Source: Paenibacillus chibensis (GTDB lineage Bacteria; Bacillota; Bacilli; Paenibacillales; Paenibacillaceae). From it: DNA of 34,109 nucleotides. Shown here one piece after another: positions 32,134-34,109 of the stretch (the stretch's first letter is position 1; each line of letters starts with the position of its first letter). The DNA is taken from positions 1 to 34,109 of the forward strand of contig NZ_BIMK01000046.1 of NCBI RefSeq assembly GCF_004001045.1, written 5' to 3'. The notes below the pieces were generated by a model. It did not search any database and had not been told where the DNA came from. It was given only the letters and a program-made list of their open reading frames with translations. A program made the translations under genes and the position numbers.

Positions 32134-33757
32134 AAGTATAAAGCTTCAATTGTTTGATTACAACCCCCTAATACCCCAATTAGATTTCCGCTGCGGTAAT
32201 AGTAAATTCTCAGACAATGTATGGGATTTTAACGGATTTATTAATGTAGAGCATTTGTCTGGCAAGAGGCTTATGATTGATTTTGAATTTGTTGTTGATA
32301 AGCCCAAAATGCTAGAAGTAATAAAATGGTTTATGCATCATGAGTTAACCACGGGCAAGTTTTCAACTGCCAAACGAAATTTAGACGGTGTTGTTCGATT
32401 TTCTAAATTTATAAAAGAATATGCGCCGGAAGTGGAGTCGTTTTCAGAAATTGATCAGAGTTTATTGGAGACGTATTTTACGTATTTGCCTGAAGCGAAA
32501 AGCGAGACAAGTGGTCAGTCAATAAGCTCTGTTTCAATCAAGAAAAGTGCATTGGCGTTAAAAGAAATCTTATTAAAGGGAAATATTAAAGGCTGGGATG
32601 TTCCAAAAGATGTTCGATTTGTTCAGGGCATGTACAATGAGCTCATTATTAATAACAAAGCGTTAAAGAAGGATGCCAAGCAAGCAGAGCAAGTAAACAT
32701 TGATAAAATATCGGACGAACAGTTGATCGATCGGATATTGCGTAAAGCAGTAAGTGATTTAGATATGGACGAAAATATACTTGTTGCAGCTAGCGTAGTA
32801 GTTGGATTGCAGCTTGGACTTCGCATTAGCGAAATCATTACGATGTATAATGCCTCCATTGAGCCAATTGGCGGAGAAACAAAATTAGTATACAACACCG
32901 GTAAACTGCAAGCCGAACCTACGAGGGTGTATAAACCAGCGAATGCCCTTGTCGTACAAGCCATTACGAAAGTTGAAAAATACACGGATCCGTTAAGAAA
33001 AGAATCGGGCTTACCGTATTTATTTCTTAATCGAATACGTAATGTCAAAGGATATCCCGTGTGTATAGTTTCCCATGCAAATTGGTCAAAGAATTTTCTA
33101 AGACCCTGGCTTCAAAAACACAATCTCCGATATAAAAATGGAGATATTGCTGATTTTTCATCTCATACATTCCGCCACGCTTGCGCTACGTATGCTTTAA
33201 AAGGCGGGGCCTCTCTGGAAACCATACGGAAATTGTTAAATCATAAGTCCATTAGAGGTACACAGCACTATACACACCTGCTTCAAGAGGATGTAAGGAA
33301 CAAGTTCGCGAAAGTATTCAATGAAGGCGCAGTTCTTGTTGGTAAGCAGGCTCTTCAAATAAAAGAAAAACTTAAAGTAATTAACCCATTCAAAGGAAAG
33401 ACCATCGAACAAGTTGATAAATTGCGTAAAGCGCATAAGATTCAAATTTTGTCACATGGACTTTGTCTTCACCATCCAATGCGAAATGAACCTTGTGAAG
33501 GCGACGGGGTATGTTTAGGATGCCGCAATTTTTTGACTACTCCGGACTTTCTTGAAGTTCATAAAGGCCGGTTGAAAAAAATTCGTAGCGAATTGGCATC
33601 TGCACCTGCTGGAGGTCCTTATGAGAACAAGTTAAAGACAATTGAAAAATACCTCGTAGGAATTATTGATGAGTTGGAAACCCAGGTGAATTATTCCGGA
33701 ATTGATAATCATTCAGATTACAATATCACACCAATCGAATGGGAGGGAATGGCATGA
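32126..33757 (+). CDS. Tyrosine recombinase, TnpB-like (third of three), with Cys4 motif
   Basis: A 543-aa recombinase from the GTG at 32126 behind GGAGG. Catalytic residues: R233 (GLQLGLRISEI), possible K260, H347 and R350 (HTFRHACAT), H373 (LLNHKS, where the usual Gly before His is Asn) and Y382 (QHYTHL). A C-terminal cluster C447, C457, C463, C466 followed by FLTTPDFLEVHKGRLKKI matches that of the second recombinase. It is longer than the others and most like Tn554 TnpB. It overlaps the next gene by 4 nt (ATGA). Confidence 0.9.
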   Translation: MVESIKLQLFDYNPLIPQLDFRCGNSKFSDNVWDFNGFINVEHLSGKRLMIDFEFVVDKPKMLEVIKWFMHHELTTGKFSTAKRNLDGVVRFSKFIKEYAPEVESFSEIDQSLLETYFTYLPEAKSETSGQSISSVSIKKSALALKEILLKGNIKGWDVPKDVRFVQGMYNELIINNKALKKDAKQAEQVNIDKISDEQLIDRILRKAVSDLDMDENILVAASVVVGLQLGLRISEIITMYNASIEPIGGETKLVYNTGKLQAEPTRVYKPANALVVQAITKVEKYTDPLRKESGLPYLFLNRIRNVKGYPVCIVSHANWSKNFLRPWLQKHNLRYKNGDIADFSSHTFRHACATYALKGGASLETIRKLLNHKSIRGTQHYTHLLQEDVRNKFAKVFNEGAVLVGKQALQIKEKLKVINPFKGKTIEQVDKLRKAHKIQILSHGLCLHHPMRNEPCEGDGVCLGCRNFLTTPDFLEVHKGRLKKIRSELASAPAGGPYENKLKTIEKYLVGIIDELETQVNYSGIDNHSDYNITPIEWEGMA

Positions 33758-34109
33758 GTGACCCTTCTAAAGAAAATAAACTCGTTACACTGGAGCGTAT
33801 CGAACAAGCAATAACAAACCTCCGAAAAGGAAAGAAAAAACTGTCCATATCAGCGATTGCTAAAAAAGCTGGCATTGAGCGAAAGACGATCTATAATCGT
33901 CCTGATCTTAAGGAACGCTGTGATCAAGCCATTTTGCTGCAGATGGAAATTGAAAAAGGGGCAGAAAAAATTGCAGCTACTGCAATCGAAACGTCAACCA
34001 GACCAAGCGGTAAAAGATTGCTTGAGAATCGGTATGAAAAAGTTAAGCAGGCGCTTCAGAATGAGAAGGAAAAGAACGAGAAACTTCTGGAAATATGCAG
34101 AAAACATGT
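33754..34109 (+). CDS. TnpC-like HTH protein (DUF6262 type), cut by the window end
   Basis: At least 118 codons with no stop before the window edge. The N-terminal part contains a helix-turn-helix (LSISAIAKKAGIERKTIYNR, about 30-49), then a long charged helix with heptad character (about 60-118). Tn554-type elements encode a small accessory protein, TnpC, after tnpA and tnpB that affects transposition frequency and orientation; this fits that position and shape. The ATG at 33754 follows GGGAGGG and overlaps the third recombinase. The 3' end is missing. Confidence 0.75.
   Translation, partial: MSDPSKENKLVTLERIEQAITNLRKGKKKLSISAIAKKAGIERKTIYNRPDLKERCDQAILLQMEIEKGAEKIAATAIETSTRPSGKRLLENRYEKVKQALQNEKEKNEKLLEICRKH

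Larger units (their letters stand above)
29418..34109 (+). mobile_element. Left part of a Tn554-like / recombinase-trio element
   Basis: Four overlapping co-directional genes encode three catalytically complete tyrosine recombinases and a TnpC-like HTH protein, all of lower G+C than the core genes. The overlaps of 4, 8 and 4 nt imply a single translationally coupled operon. Tn554 carries two recombinases plus TnpC; recombinase-in-trio elements carry three. This cassette combines both. The left limit is unknown: it could be in 29418-29629, or upstream of rpsR in 28752-29094. Cargo and right end lie beyond the window. Confidence 0.75.

Overview
The window is the replication-origin region of a spore-forming Bacillota chromosome, most likely Paenibacillus or a close relative. 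The evidence is the gene order around dnaA, the protein sequences, strong AGGAGG-type ribosome binding sites with frequent TTG starts, and sporulation-linked genes (yyaC, yidC/spoIIIJ, jag, noc, a YheC/YheD-type gene). No genus assignment was tested by database search.

Layout. Positions 1-11713 form the left replichore, almost all on the minus strand and reading away from the origin: dnaA, dnaN, the S4-domain gene yaaA, recF, remB, gyrB, gyrA and an HD-GYP phosphodiesterase gene. The exception is one plus-strand ATP-grasp gene wedged between gyrB and gyrA. Positions 11714-12566 and 10164-10366 hold a bipartite oriC with DnaA boxes on both sides of dnaA. The dnaA-dnaN gap carries a DnaA box, a run of DnaA-trios and an AT-rich unwinding element. 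Positions 12567-24091 form the right replichore on the plus strand: rpmH, rnpA, yidC, jag, mnmE, mnmG, rsmG, noc, parA, parB and a class V aminotransferase. A perfect parS lies before noc and a one-base variant lies inside parB. Positions 24184-26885 hold small conserved genes of sporulating Bacilli (DUF4446, yyaC, DUF3343, MscS channel, DUF951). Then come tRNA-Ser(CGA), a minus-strand yjzC-like gene, and the rpsF-ssb-rpsR operon.

The unusual part is the right end. The distance from ssb to rpsR is 343 nt instead of the usual few tens. The gap holds a terminator-like hairpin and a 20-bp inverted repeat with a perfect DnaA box in one arm, and rpsR has a poor ribosome binding site. Directly after the rpsR terminator comes a tightly overlapping cassette of three tyrosine recombinases plus a TnpC-like HTH protein that runs off the window edge. 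This is the transposition module of a Tn554-like or recombinase-in-trio element, sitting in or beside an essential ribosomal operon. The working idea is that the element entered the rpsF-ssb-rpsR operon and that this rpsR copy is either carried by the element or was cut off from its operon. The rest of the element lies outside the window.

The core genes otherwise look intact. The main oddity among them is GyrA, where the quinolone-contact serine is replaced by valine (V84, followed by P85).
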